A stretch of DNA of 64,000 nucleotides from Fictibacillus phosphorivorans (GCF_007673525.1 NZ_VDZU01000001.1:434001-498000); one strand, 5' to 3'; shown: positions 17,166 through 25,913, counted from the first letter of the stretch. Numbers and translations: made by a program. The notes: generated by a model not told the origin, from the letters alone.

Positions 17166-17888
17166 ATGAAAAAAGCAAAAAAAGCGTTACTAGGAACAGC
17201 ACTAGCTGGAGCATTGGTTGTATCTGCAGGATTTGGAACGTATTCATGGTTTACGGATGTAAAAACAGCAAATAGTGAAATTGATAACGGAACACTTACT
17301 TTAGGAATGGATACACAATTATTCACACATGAAAAATTTGCTCCTTCGCAAGTTTTAGTAAGTGATTTCAAAAAGATTGAAAACACAGGTAGCTTGGATC
17401 AAATCTTACGAGCATCTTACACGCATTCAGTAGATAAAGCTTCTGCTAAAAAGTACAAAGTAGCGTACTTAGCGATTAAGTATGCTGAAAGACCTGATGA
17501 AACAGTATTAAAAGGTATGGCAACTGAATATGAAAAAGGGTTTAAAAAGGGTGTAGATAACCCAGTTATGCCGAGTGGAAAGTCAAAACAAGCAGTAGGC
17601 TATGAGGTAGAAGGCGGATTAGTATCTGCAGATGAAGCAAGCGCTATGAAAATGCAAGCTGCTAATCAAGAGAAAACATTCAAATTCGGTAAAGACGGTT
17701 TCTGGAAGCTAAAAGATAACCAAAATATTGAAATCATGTTCTTTGTAAAACTTCTTGATAGTGCTGGAAATGAGTATCAAGGAGCACAATATAACGGGGA
17801 ATTCAAAGTGGAAGCGAAACAAACAGATGAGGGAGCAGATTTTGGTCCAGCTGCGAACACAGACGTTTCACCAACAACAGCAGAATAA
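17166..17888 (+). CDS. Second TasA/camelysin-family fibre protein
   Basis: A 240-residue protein with a SipW-type signal (KKALLGTALAGALVVSAGFGTYSWFTD). The body has the TasA pattern: DNGTLTLGMD, FAPSQVLVSDFKKIENTGSLDQILRASY, an insertion with Lys/Glu-rich helices in the middle, FFVKLLDSAGNEYQGAQYNGEFKVEAKQT, and an acidic Ser/Thr tail. ATG 17166 follows TTGGAGGCA. It differs clearly from the TasA at 12157, so it is an old paralogue rather than a recent duplicate. It would be a second matrix fibre subunit in an operon with its own peptidase, anchor and sortase. Confidence 0.87.
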   Translation: MKKAKKALLGTALAGALVVSAGFGTYSWFTDVKTANSEIDNGTLTLGMDTQLFTHEKFAPSQVLVSDFKKIENTGSLDQILRASYTHSVDKASAKKYKVAYLAIKYAERPDETVLKGMATEYEKGFKKGVDNPVMPSGKSKQAVGYEVEGGLVSADEASAMKMQAANQEKTFKFGKDGFWKLKDNQNIEIMFFVKLLDSAGNEYQGAQYNGEFKVEAKQTDEGADFGPAANTDVSPTTAE

Positions 17889-17895
17889 ATGAAAG

Positions 17896-17929
17896 AAGCG
17901 GGCAGTCGATTTTGTCGGCTGCTCTTTTT
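17896..17929 (+). terminator. Terminator after the second tasA-like gene
   Basis: The stem GGCAGTCGA/TCGGCTGC is followed by TCTTTTT. Partial read-through would make the fibre subunit more abundant than the downstream anchor and sortase. Confidence 0.6.
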
Positions 17930-17963
17930 CTAATTAGGTAAATTGTAGTTTGGAGGTGTATGA

Positions 17964-18686
17964 GTGGTACCGAAAAGGAAGCTAATCAAGAAAAAACATA
18001 TCTTGCTGAGTTTGATTCTCTTTTTCTATGTTTCTATTTTAATCATACCGAAATACGATACGTTTGCATGGTTTACAGCCGAATCCTTTGCTGAAGGAAA
18101 AATAACAAACGCCAATACATCCGACTTATTAAATATTGATGTTAGTGAAGTACAGTATCAAAAGAATTGCAAAGTAAAAACGAGTGTAACCATTACGAAT
18201 ATCTCCAATATAGAAATTCCCGTGTCATTAGATCTAATAAGTAAAGAAAATCAATCAAAATCAAAATGGTTACAACCTGGCGAAGCGTTTAGTAGCGGCA
18301 CAAACGTTACTGATCCTTCGTGTGATGCGAGTCAAGTGATGTATCACTTGTATGCATTCGAAGGATATGTAGATGAAAAAATTGTGGTTCCATTAAGTCC
18401 AGAAAAGATGATTAAGCCTGTGGAGCCTAAGAAGGAGGATACTAACGATGAAAGTAAGAAAGAGCCAGAAGTAGAAAAAGAAGAGCCTCAAATACCTGAA
18501 ATAGAAGAGCCACCTCAACAAGATCCAGCACCTGAAGAAGAAGTACCAACAGATCCAACACCACAACCAGAAGAAAATCCAGACACAACCAATCCAGATG
18601 ATGACCAAGCTGACACGCCAATTCCTGCTCCACAACCAGAACAGTCAGACCAAGAAGGTAAAAAGGACGTTAAAACAGATGCTTAA
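17964..18686 (+). CDS. TapA-like protein with SipW-type signal and acidic Pro-rich tail
   Basis: A 240-residue protein; GTG 17964 follows TGGAGGTG. It has a basic start (MVPKRKLIKKK), a hydrophobic signal ending FAWFTAESFAEGKI, and a compact domain with two cysteines (KNCKVKTSVTITNIS and DPSCDAS). From about residue 150 a long E/P/D/Q tail (EEPQIPEIEEPPQQDPAPEEE) follows. Layout and the paired cysteines mirror the TapA-like protein at 10717, but sequence similarity is low. It probably accompanies the second TasA-like subunit as an assembly or minor fibre component. The tail could span the cell wall. Confidence 0.75.
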   Translation: MVPKRKLIKKKHILLSLILFFYVSILIIPKYDTFAWFTAESFAEGKITNANTSDLLNIDVSEVQYQKNCKVKTSVTITNISNIEIPVSLDLISKENQSKSKWLQPGEAFSSGTNVTDPSCDASQVMYHLYAFEGYVDEKIVVPLSPEKMIKPVEPKKEDTNDESKKEPEVEKEEPQIPEIEEPPQQDPAPEEEVPTDPTPQPEENPDTTNPDDDQADTPIPAPQPEQSDQEGKKDVKTDA

Positions 18687-18731
18687 ACAAACTCATGACG
18701 TTCAAAACCTATTGAAGTGGGGTGTGGTCTA

Positions 18732-19655
18732 TTGCTTAGTCTAAAACAAATCATTTATGGAGTTATGGCAGTATTAATAATCGGTGCGGCTGCTATTCAA
18801 TCGGAAAAAATTTATTCGTTTACGGATGGAAGCTATGGACTAGAGCTTACACCATCCGCATTTCAGATGAAGAATATGCGGCCAGGTTATAGTGAGGACT
18901 ACACATTGACTGTAAAAAACACTGGTAACCAGCTATTGAAATATAACGTAAAAACAAAACATAAAACAGGTGAGATGCTTTTTAGTGCGTTAATTGTAAC
19001 CGTAAAAAAAGATAATACTGAACTATTTAAAGGGAAATTACGTGAACTTACAATAACCCCAAGAGCCTTACCTGCTAAAACAGATGACAAACTAACTTTT
19101 TCTATAGGTTTAGCTGGTGAAGCTGGAAACGAATTTCAAGGGTTAGCGACCACTTATGAGATTCAAGTTCAAGGTGAAGGCGAAGACCCAGACCCAGGCG
19201 ATGGTGACCCAGGCGATGGTGACCCAGGCGATGGAGATCCAGGCGATGGAGATCCAGATGATGGTGACCCAGGCGATGGCGATCCAGGCGATGGCGATCC
19301 AGATGATGGTGACCCAGGCGATGGAGATCCAGGCGATGGCGATCCAGATGATGGTGACCCAGGCGATGGTGACCCAGGCGATGGCGACCCAGGCGACCCA
19401 GGCGACGGAGATCCAGGCGATGGCGACCCAGGCGATGGAGATAATGGCAGTGAACCACCGGCACAACAACCTCCAACAAAAGGTGACACTCAGAAGCCGA
19501 CTCATTCACCATCAACAGGTACCGAATCATTACCACAAACAGGCGAAGAAGATCCAATGATATGGATGCTAATTGGTTCATTACTATCCATGACTGGATT
19601 TTGCTTATTATTCTTAAAGAAACTACTTGTACCAAAGCGAATCAGAAGAGGATAA
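18732..19655 (+). CDS. TasA-like LPXTG cell-wall-anchored protein with DPGDG repeats
   Basis: About 307 residues. It has an N-terminal hydrophobic signal (YGVMAVLIIGAAAIQS) and a TasA-like domain with FQMKNMRPGYSEDYTLTVKNTGNQLLKYNV and GEAGNEFQGLATTYEIQVQ. About 85 residues of DPGDG/DPDDG repeats follow, then SLPQTGEEDP, a membrane segment and a KRIRRG tail. TTG 18732 is preferred, 7 bases from AAGTGGGGTG; GTG 18717 overlaps that site. The LPQTG signal and the class D sortase gene 3 bases downstream indicate covalent attachment to peptidoglycan. The TasA-like domain suggests it seeds or tethers fibres. It is the intact counterpart of the broken gene at 12731-13541. Confidence 0.88.
   Translation: MLSLKQIIYGVMAVLIIGAAAIQSEKIYSFTDGSYGLELTPSAFQMKNMRPGYSEDYTLTVKNTGNQLLKYNVKTKHKTGEMLFSALIVTVKKDNTELFKGKLRELTITPRALPAKTDDKLTFSIGLAGEAGNEFQGLATTYEIQVQGEGEDPDPGDGDPGDGDPGDGDPGDGDPDDGDPGDGDPGDGDPDDGDPGDGDPGDGDPDDGDPGDGDPGDGDPGDPGDGDPGDGDPGDGDNGSEPPAQQPPTKGDTQKPTHSPSTGTESLPQTGEEDPMIWMLIGSLLSMTGFCLLFLKKLLVPKRIRRG
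19191..19443 (+). repeat. 15-bp tandem coding repeat (DPGDG)
   Basis: About 16 copies of a 15-base unit, GACCCAGGCGATGGT and variants, encode DPGDG or DPDDG. One unit is shortened to DPG. Near-identical units are prone to slippage, so the spacer length may vary between strains. Confidence 0.92.
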
Positions 19656-19658
19656 GGC

Positions 19659-20285
19659 ATGAGATGGCTGGCATACTTGTTGATTTTTGCAGGGGTCATG
19701 ACAATGGCGTACCCGAAAGCCAAAAGTGTGTACTTTTCTTATCAAGAACAAAGGCTGCTTGAAGACTGGCAATCCTCGATGGAGCAATCAAAGATTAAAC
19801 AGAGCTACAAACAGTTGGATGATATTTTTTTACAAGAAAGAAGTTCAGATCATAAGGAACAAGTCTCTTCGAAGACAGGAATAATTGGGAAATTGACTAT
19901 AAAACAAATTCAATTGTCTATTCCTATTTTAGAAGGAGCAACGAAAAACAACCTGAAGGTGGGAGCGGGGCATCTGTCGGGTACTTCTCCACTTGGACAA
20001 ACAGGGAACGCTGCGATTGCGGCGCATCGCAGCTACACGTATGGAAAACAATTTAACCGGCTGCCTGAAGTAAAGCCGGGGGATTCCATTCAAGTTGAGA
20101 CAGCTCATCAAAAATTGACGTACACCGTAACGGAAGAAATTCTCGTTAAACCAACTGACCTATCCGTTCTACAAAATAACAAGAAGAACGAAGCAATGAT
20201 CACCTTGATTACATGTCATCCTATGAAAAATCCTACTCATCGTTATATTGTGAAAGCTGTTTTGAAAAAAGAGGAGGTTTTATAG
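19659..20285 (+). CDS. Class D sortase
   Basis: A 208-residue protein with an N-terminal membrane anchor (WLAYLLIFAGVMTMAY). The sortase domain has the catalytic triad in NAAIAAHRSYT (H123), TLITCHPM (C186) and THRYIVKA (R195). The size and TLITC context fit class D enzymes. ATG 19659 follows AGAGGATAAGGC. It starts 3 bases after the LPQTG protein, its obvious substrate; the broken LPQTG half at 13541 would have been another. It should transfer the TasA-like protein to cell-wall peptide. Confidence 0.93.
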   Translation: MRWLAYLLIFAGVMTMAYPKAKSVYFSYQEQRLLEDWQSSMEQSKIKQSYKQLDDIFLQERSSDHKEQVSSKTGIIGKLTIKQIQLSIPILEGATKNNLKVGAGHLSGTSPLGQTGNAAIAAHRSYTYGKQFNRLPEVKPGDSIQVETAHQKLTYTVTEEILVKPTDLSVLQNNKKNEAMITLITCHPMKNPTHRYIVKAVLKKEEVL

Positions 20286-20297
20286 AAAAGGAAGTTG

Positions 20298-20633
20298 TTG
20301 AATGTGAATAAGAAACTTGGTTTACAAATAAAAAATAATCGTTTAAAAAAACGGATGAGCTTATCTAAGCTAGCGACAGTCGCGGGAATATCGAAAAGTT
20401 ATTTAAGCAGCATTGAAAATCATGAGACAAACCCATCTGCGCATATGATTCAAAAAATTGCTGAAGCGTTGGAGGTTCCTGTGGAGCAGTTACTGAGTAT
20501 ACAAGTAGGTATTCTAGATCCAGAATGGGTGGATCTTGTCGTACAAGCCAGAGATTTAGGTCTTAATAAAGAAGATATTCGAGACTTCTTAGCTTACGAA
20601 TCATGGAAGTGTTCTGATAAGGAAGGTGTTTAA
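20298..20633 (+). CDS. SinR-like XRE-family regulator 2
   Basis: About 111 residues, with an HTH (LGLQIKNNRLKKRMSLSKLATVAGISKSYLSSIENHETNPS) and a SinR-type C-terminal interaction segment (ILDPEWVDLVVQARDLGLNKEDIRDFLAYESWK). TTG 20298 is chosen because AAAAGGAAG precedes it; TTG 20295 and GTG 20304 are alternatives. It is a paralogue of the regulator at 7545, sharing the DPEW and FLAYESWK motifs. It lies at the end of the second fibre operon, so it may feed back on the GTTC-N8-GAAC sites. No SinI-like antagonist was seen in the window. Confidence 0.88.
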   Translation: MNVNKKLGLQIKNNRLKKRMSLSKLATVAGISKSYLSSIENHETNPSAHMIQKIAEALEVPVEQLLSIQVGILDPEWVDLVVQARDLGLNKEDIRDFLAYESWKCSDKEGV

Positions 20634-20634
20634 C

Positions 20635-20868
20635 GTGATACGGTTAGCGAATGGCTTGTATATTTGTCATCTCAACGGTCATATTTTAAGGATTGTCTAT
20701 AAAGGCAAGAATGAATGTGAAATCTATTTAGGTGATGAGTATCAAGGTAGGGCACCGTTTGATTATGTGAAAAAGAAATTAAATTTTATGGAAAAGAAAT
20801 GGAACACGTCTAAAATCACTAACTATCAGTATCAAGAACTAAAGTCTTCGTTCGATACTCTAGTCTGA
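20635..20868 (+). CDS. Small protein cotranscribed with the second SinR-like gene
   Basis: A 77-residue soluble protein (MIRLANGLYICHLNGHILRIVYKGKNECEIYLGDEYQGRAPFDYVKKKLNF). GTG 20635 begins 1 base after the sinR-like stop, with AAGGAAGG 8 bases upstream, so the two are translationally linked. I do not recognise the family. It lacks the DxEW helix of SinI, so it is not an obvious SinI replacement, but its position allows a modulator role. Confidence 0.6.
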   Translation: MIRLANGLYICHLNGHILRIVYKGKNECEIYLGDEYQGRAPFDYVKKKLNFMEKKWNTSKITNYQYQELKSSFDTLV

Positions 20869-20877
20869 ATGTGAAGG

Positions 20878-20918
20878 CACTGCCCTAATGGTTTATTGGG
20901 CAGTGGCTTTCTTTCGTT
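20878..20918 (+). terminator. Terminator of the second matrix operon
   Basis: The stem CACTGCCC/GGGCAGTG is followed by GCTTTCTTTCGTTT. Confidence 0.75.
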
Positions 20919-20953
20919 TATCATGTACATGGTGCGAATTTGTATTTTTTCAC

Positions 20954-21004
20954 AAAAAAGCTGGCACTCTTGAGTGATAGTTCTCACTTAAGAAGCCAGC
21001 TTTT
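20954..21004 (-). terminator. Terminator of the SDR gene (bidirectional)
   Basis: The stem AAAAGCTGGC/GCCAGCTTTT, with an inner GAGTGA/TCACTT hairpin, lies just beyond the stop of the minus-strand SDR gene. Confidence 0.75.
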
Positions 21005-21024
21005 AGCCGAAATGTTTACATCAA

Positions 21025-21897
21025 CTATCCGTTTACAACCTTACCACCATTAATATGAATCATCTGCCCAGATACATAGGAAGAATCTTCACTTGCTAGA
21101 TACACATATGCAGGTGCGAGTTCCTCTGGCTGACCTGGTCGACCCATCGGTGTATCTTTACCGAACTGTTCTACTTTATCTGCCGTGAAAGTAGAAGGGA
21201 TGAGCGGCGTCCAGATTGGGCCTGGCGCGATACCGTTCACACGAATACCCTTCTTAACGAGGTTATTCGATAACGAACGAGTGAACGATACGATCGCACC
21301 TTTCGTTGACGCATAATCGATTAACTCCGGATGCCCTTGATACGCCGTAATTGAAGCCGTATTAATGATCGAACTTCCTTGCTTCAAATGTGGAAGCGCA
21401 GCTTTGGTCAGGTGGAACATGCTGAATATATTTGTGCGGAATGTTTTCTCAAGCTGTTCTGCTGTAATATCCTCAAAGTTTTGCTGTGGATGCTGTTCTG
21501 CTGCGTTATTCACCAGCACGTCCAGTCCGCCGAACGAACCAACCACATCGCGAACCGTTTGTTCACAGAACGATTCGTCACCGATATCTCCGCGAATCAA
21601 CAAGCATTTTACTCCTTCTTGCTCGATCTGTGTCTTCGTTTCCTCAGCGTCTTCTGATTCCTCTAGATAGACGATCGCAACGTTGGCGCCTTCTTTCGCG
21701 AAAGCAATTGCGGCTGCTTTACCGATTCCGCTGTCTCCACCCGTGATCAGTGTGGATTTTCCTTTTAGCTTACCACTTCCTTTATACGTCGGGCTTTCCG
21801 ATTGCGGCTTAGGTGTCATTTCAGATTCTACACCTGGCTGTTGGTTTTGATGTTGTGCGGGTTGTCCTTTTGGGTGCTCTTGATTAGACATAGACAT
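21025..21897 (-). CDS. SDR-family oxidoreductase (YdaD/YhdF stress type)
   Basis: A 290-residue protein. A polar N-terminal extension (NQEHPKGQPAQHQNQQPGVESEM) precedes a classical short-chain dehydrogenase fold: TGGDSGIGKA cofactor loop, VNNAAEQHP, serine in INTASITAYQGH, and the catalytic YASTK. ATG 21897 follows AAGGAG. The extension plus GKSTLITGGDSGIG is typical of general-stress SDR proteins in Bacillus and of glucose/ribitol-dehydrogenase-like enzymes. The substrate is unknown. It is a stand-alone minus-strand gene with its own terminator. Confidence 0.92.
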   Translation of the reverse strand: MSMSNQEHPKGQPAQHQNQQPGVESEMTPKPQSESPTYKGSGKLKGKSTLITGGDSGIGKAAAIAFAKEGANVAIVYLEESEDAEETKTQIEQEGVKCLLIRGDIGDESFCEQTVRDVVGSFGGLDVLVNNAAEQHPQQNFEDITAEQLEKTFRTNIFSMFHLTKAALPHLKQGSSIINTASITAYQGHPELIDYASTKGAIVSFTRSLSNNLVKKGIRVNGIAPGPIWTPLIPSTFTADKVEQFGKDTPMGRPGQPEELAPAYVYLASEDSSYVSGQMIHINGGKVVNG

Positions 21898-22054
21898 TAT
21901 CACTCCTTATATTTCTTCATAACTCTTTTCTTCCCATCTCACATATGAATAAACATCTACACGTGTTAAACCAAAAAAAATTTCAATTATGATGGCTCCT
22001 TTTATCGTTGATCAGACATTTATAGGTTGAGTCAAATGATGAGGAGGAAAAAAT

Positions 22055-22948
22055 GTGAGAGCGGGAAATATCTATCAATTTAAATACTTGAGTCAGTTTC
22101 GGAGTGTAAAGGAGTTTAATGAACACAAAGAAAGGTATTTGCAATTATACCCGGATCAGTTTACACATTCAGAATTTATTGCTTTTGAAGTATTAACCCA
22201 ATTCAGTGTGGTTGTTCCTGGTGTTGCTAACGCGAAGATTGCGACGCTCGTTTCAGCTTGCCAAGGTAAACAAGGCGGGGTATCTCGTGCGACTTTTGTA
22301 CGTATGCTGCGCAAAGCGAAAACAACAGGCTTTCTTACTGTTCATAAAACATATCGTTCAAGTGGTGGATTCGCACATAATGTATTTGTATTTCAACCAA
22401 TTGACACATTCGTGTATACACAAATGACTTACCGTGTTAACAGTGAAAACCTTACTGAGAGTATGTCAGAAGAAATACTCACAGCCCCAGAAACGGAAAA
22501 ACTCTTTTTAAATCTGCAAAATAAAGATAAAAACATACGTCTGGAAGACAACGTTTCAGCTTTACATGCACCATCTTCAACTTCTTTTGAAAACCTTGAT
22601 TATTCTTTCGTTCCAGATACGGTGCCGCAAACTTTTATACAAACGGTTAGGCCATTTTTCAATCTTGCTGCAGAGATTTTTACATTTTGGGAAAAAGCGT
22701 TGATGGCATACAGACAACTAAACCTTTATCAGCCAATTGAACACATGACAGACCTTGTTATTCATGCTTTCAAGACAACTGTCTTTCAGTACAAACATCG
22801 CAAAATTAAGACAAGTTTCATAGCGTATTATTATGGCACGTTAATAACGATGTTATCTGCTGAAAAAAGAAAAGAGCATCTCACGGATTCTAGCGTTCCA
22901 AGGTACAACTGGATAGACGCAGAAAATACATATTCTAGTAGTCTATGA
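22055..22948 (+). CDS. Winged-helix (replication-initiator-like) DNA-binding protein
   Basis: A 297-residue protein; GTG 22055 follows GAGGAGG. Residues about 35-110 contain a helix-rich DNA-binding region: TLVSACQGKQGGVSRATFVRMLRKAKTTGFLTVHKTYRSSGGFAHNVFVF. This reads as a recognition helix plus wing, like the N-terminal domain of plasmid and phage replication initiators and related chromosomal proteins in Bacillus. The C-terminal half is helical and ends SVPRYNWIDAENT. I know no assigned role. No repeats suggesting a replication origin were seen next to it. Confidence 0.6.
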   Translation: MRAGNIYQFKYLSQFRSVKEFNEHKERYLQLYPDQFTHSEFIAFEVLTQFSVVVPGVANAKIATLVSACQGKQGGVSRATFVRMLRKAKTTGFLTVHKTYRSSGGFAHNVFVFQPIDTFVYTQMTYRVNSENLTESMSEEILTAPETEKLFLNLQNKDKNIRLEDNVSALHAPSSTSFENLDYSFVPDTVPQTFIQTVRPFFNLAAEIFTFWEKALMAYRQLNLYQPIEHMTDLVIHAFKTTVFQYKHRKIKTSFIAYYYGTLITMLSAEKRKEHLTDSSVPRYNWIDAENTYSSSL

Positions 22949-23009
22949 CACAATGATTTTGATATACTAGTATTTGTTAAATGTAAATATTAGGATAAGT
23001 TGGTGCGAA

Positions 23010-24905
23010 ATGAGAAAAGGTATTGTTCTATTTGTGGTTGCGTTGCTTTTGTTTAGTGTTCTTCCGGTAAAAAACAAAGTAGCTGACGCAGCAGAGTCTG
23101 AGGTGAATGTTTCACTTATTCATGACGTAGATCAACTCTCAGCCTTGGATTTTTCATTAAAAGGAACATTTAAAGAGGTTACTAGCGGAAGAAGTTTAGT
23201 AGCAGGCAAAACATATACAGTTAAAGTAGAAAATGAACAGATTGGGCTTTACGACGGAAGTACGTTAATGATCAAACAAACTGAGCTTTCACTGAAACCA
23301 GCAGGTATTTCTCCAAGTCATCTCACGACACTAAACGGAAAAGTAAAAAGAACTTATATGGGTACGATGAATTTTAAAGTTGATGGGAAGTATGTTCGAC
23401 CGGTAAACACAATTCCTGTTGAAGAATATATCCAGGGTGTTCTTCCTGGTGAGTTATATCAGTCTTATCATATCCATACAATGCGCTCACAAGCTATTGT
23501 AGCAAGAACATATTTACACTATTGGGTAGGAAGGAAACCCGTTACAGACACGGTTGCTTTCCAACGTTATGTAGGTTACAGCATGGACTATCATAATTTT
23601 ATAAAAGCAGTCATTGAAACAAAAGGTAAAGTTCTGACTTATAACGAAAAAATCATCGATGGCGTATATTCGTCTTCAAATGGGGGACATTCAGAAACGA
23701 ATACGGGTGCTTGGCCGAGCGGTACTGTTGATTTTCCATACTTTCCAGCTAGACCTGATCCGTATGATGTAAAGAGCACGGATAGTGAAACGATTTATAA
23801 AACACAGTTCTCATTAACTGGACTGGATGTAAACAACACAGAAGCATGGTGGAGTAAAGAAGAAAAGAATCCTGTTTTTGCTTCACAGTTAAAGAGAATG
23901 TTTTTACCTAATGATTATAAGAATGCAAAAATAATAGACGTTAATTCATTTACTATTTCAGACGAGCTTACAAAAGGAAAACGAATTAAGAGTGCAAACG
24001 TAGCATTTACTTACGTGATGAAGGATGCTAACGGAAAAGTAATAACAGATGACAAAGGAGCAGTTAAAAAGTTTAACAAGCAGCTTACTTTAACCGGTCC
24101 TCAGTTTAAATATGCTCTTCAAGTAAACAGTACGCTTGTTACTTCAATTAAACCAACAATGGTTGACTATCAAGTATCCGTTGTCGGAAACGGTCATGGT
24201 GTTGGAATGAGTCAGACAGGTGCGAACGTTATGGCTAAACAGGGCAAAGGGTTCCGTGAGATCCTTGCATTCTATTATCCAGGTACAGTGATTACAAATG
24301 ATAAAACAACTACCATTCCGACAACTGCGCTGCAGATGACAGGGGTTGTTAACTATGAAGGTACTAAGATTAGAAAATCAGCTTCAATAACAAGTGCTGA
24401 ATTAGGCAAAACCAAACTCAATCAAAAGATTATCATTCTAGGTAAGTCTGGAGAATGGTTTAAAGTGAAAGCAGGCACAATTACAGGCTACATGAATGAA
24501 CATTATGTAACTCTTGGCCAAACCATCTCTTATAAAGATGGCATCACGCCAATCACATCAGGACAAATCTTGAACCTAGGTTCACCGATAGTTTCCAAAA
24601 ACAATACGTTGTACGTCCCAATGCCAGGACTTGCAACACGTTATAAGATGAAACTTAGTTATACTTCATCTAACTTTACTATTGTTGATGGATCACGCAA
24701 GGTTGTTGCATCGCATCTGAGTAAGTACGCGACGGTGAATGGAAAGAAAATTGCGCTTACAGCAAAACCAGAAAAGTACTATAACAAAATCTATGTGCCA
24801 CTCGCGTTCTTAAAGCAAACGGGCTTAGTTCCTTCTTATTATGATGAGAAAGCAGAACAAGTACTGTGGCTAAATAAATTGGTGGGGGAGCTCTTTGGAG
24901 GATGA
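23010..24905 (+). CDS. Secreted SpoIID/LytB-domain protein with SH3b and copper-amine-oxidase-like domains
   Basis: A 631-residue protein. ATG 23010 opens a signal peptide (GIVLFVVALLLFSVLPVKNKVADA). The SpoIID domain covers about residues 90-440: VEEYIQGVLPGELYQ, MRSQAIVARTYLHYW, YSSSNGGHSE, and GHGVGMSQTGANVMAKQGKGFREILAFYYPGT. An SH3b domain (GTKIRKSASITSAELGKTKLNQKIIIL) follows. The C-terminus is a copper-amine-oxidase N-domain-like module (NTLYVPMPGLA ... KIYVPLAFLKQTGL). SpoIID is a lytic transglycosylase acting on peptidoglycan; the extra modules suggest wall binding. The ribosome binding site is weak (AGGAT/GGTG). Confidence 0.88.
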   Translation: MRKGIVLFVVALLLFSVLPVKNKVADAAESEVNVSLIHDVDQLSALDFSLKGTFKEVTSGRSLVAGKTYTVKVENEQIGLYDGSTLMIKQTELSLKPAGISPSHLTTLNGKVKRTYMGTMNFKVDGKYVRPVNTIPVEEYIQGVLPGELYQSYHIHTMRSQAIVARTYLHYWVGRKPVTDTVAFQRYVGYSMDYHNFIKAVIETKGKVLTYNEKIIDGVYSSSNGGHSETNTGAWPSGTVDFPYFPARPDPYDVKSTDSETIYKTQFSLTGLDVNNTEAWWSKEEKNPVFASQLKRMFLPNDYKNAKIIDVNSFTISDELTKGKRIKSANVAFTYVMKDANGKVITDDKGAVKKFNKQLTLTGPQFKYALQVNSTLVTSIKPTMVDYQVSVVGNGHGVGMSQTGANVMAKQGKGFREILAFYYPGTVITNDKTTTIPTTALQMTGVVNYEGTKIRKSASITSAELGKTKLNQKIIILGKSGEWFKVKAGTITGYMNEHYVTLGQTISYKDGITPITSGQILNLGSPIVSKNNTLYVPMPGLATRYKMKLSYTSSNFTIVDGSRKVVASHLSKYATVNGKKIALTAKPEKYYNKIYVPLAFLKQTGLVPSYYDEKAEQVLWLNKLVGELFGG

Positions 24906-24924
24906 TTCTCTAAAGAGCTTTTTT
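24889..24924 (+). terminator. Terminator of the SpoIID-domain gene
   Basis: The stem AGCTCTTT/AAAGAGCT is followed by six T. It overlaps the 3' end of the coding sequence. Confidence 0.75.
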
Positions 24925-25024
24925 ATGTAAATGGTTATTTTTATGTGAATATCTCATTCCTAAGATGAGGTAGAGAAGTTTTTAGTGGTACTATAAAATT
25001 CATATAACAATCTAGAGGTGTCGA

Positions 25025-25885
25025 ATGAAGAGCTTGAATGCACAATTGTATTGTAATTTAAAAAGTTACTTAGGTAGGTCTGATTCTTGGAACATTAGTA
25101 TAGATCATGAGGGAAATTTAATCGTTCTGACCAGTACTAAGGAAGGTTCGATGTATCATCACGATCTCTATCATCTCAAGAACGACAGTACCATTCATAT
25201 TAAAATACCAGCCTTAAAAATGACGATACTGACATCTGCTCAACCTGTTGGGGATAATTATTTACTTGTGGAAGCACTCATGGAAGATGAAGAGAACGAT
25301 CCAAGAAACGCCTATGTGATTAATAAGGAAGGAAATATTTTAAATAAATATGCGTTTGGAGATGGTGTTCAAGATGTACAAACCACTACTGAAGGTGATG
25401 TGTGGGTAAGTTACTTCGATCAAAGTGATGCAGGGAGGTTGAACTGTTTTAATAATGGTAATAAGACGTTTGACTTTTATTATTCAATCAGAGAAAAGAA
25501 TAGACACGTTCCTCCCATTGATGATTGCTATGCCATGAACGTAACACCTGATTGTACAAACATTTATTATTACTCCGATTTTCCGTTTCTTAAGATCAAA
25601 GGCGAAAACCAATTTGAACTCTTTGAGGACATACCAATCCAAGGATGCAGTGCATTCGCTATTCATGGTTATGATGTATTATTTAGCCAGGATTACGATG
25701 CTAAGCCAGAAGTGTATTTATATGCTCTTCAGGAGGAGAAAAAGATTACTTTTAAGACATTAAAACCTGATGGAAGTATTTTAAACTATTATCAAGCGGC
25801 TGGTCGGGGAACAAAGCTTTTCTTAATAGAAGATACAGAAGTGTATCTGTTAGACATTAACCATGTAAAGAATTTCTTTTTGTAA
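25025..25885 (+). CDS. Hypothetical protein, probably beta-propeller-like
   Basis: A 286-residue soluble protein; ATG 25025 follows AGAGGTG. It has repeated strand-turn segments such as SWNISIDHEGNLIVLTSTKEG, NAYVINKEGNILNKYAFGDGVQDVQTTTEGDVWVSYFDQ, and AVNVTPD-like and EVYLYALQEEKKI stretches. Such alternating 'NxxGxLxxxxFGDGVxDVQ' elements suggest beta-propeller blades. No signal peptide or catalytic motif is evident and I do not recognise the family. The following DUF3916-like gene is 28 bases away and may be cotranscribed. Confidence 0.65.
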   Translation: MKSLNAQLYCNLKSYLGRSDSWNISIDHEGNLIVLTSTKEGSMYHHDLYHLKNDSTIHIKIPALKMTILTSAQPVGDNYLLVEALMEDEENDPRNAYVINKEGNILNKYAFGDGVQDVQTTTEGDVWVSYFDQSDAGRLNCFNNGNKTFDFYYSIREKNRHVPPIDDCYAMNVTPDCTNIYYYSDFPFLKIKGENQFELFEDIPIQGCSAFAIHGYDVLFSQDYDAKPEVYLYALQEEKKITFKTLKPDGSILNYYQAAGRGTKLFLIEDTEVYLLDINHVKNFFL

Positions 25886-25913
25886 GAGCTTAAGAAAAAA
25901 ACGAGGTGTTAGT

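Noticed and set aside
19191..19443. Possible CRISPR-like array
   Set aside because: Units are 15-bp contiguous coding repeats without spacers, in frame with the LPXTG protein.
19102..19635. Long minus-strand and alternate plus-strand frames across the DPGDG region
   Set aside because: They are repeat-driven open frames (Leu/His/Arg or Ala/Trp repeats) opposite a convincing LPXTG gene and have no start signals.
20635..20868. Small gene after the second sinR-like gene as a SinI
   Set aside because: It lacks the DxEW...ExxxFL helix of SinI. No SinI-like protein was found anywhere in the window.
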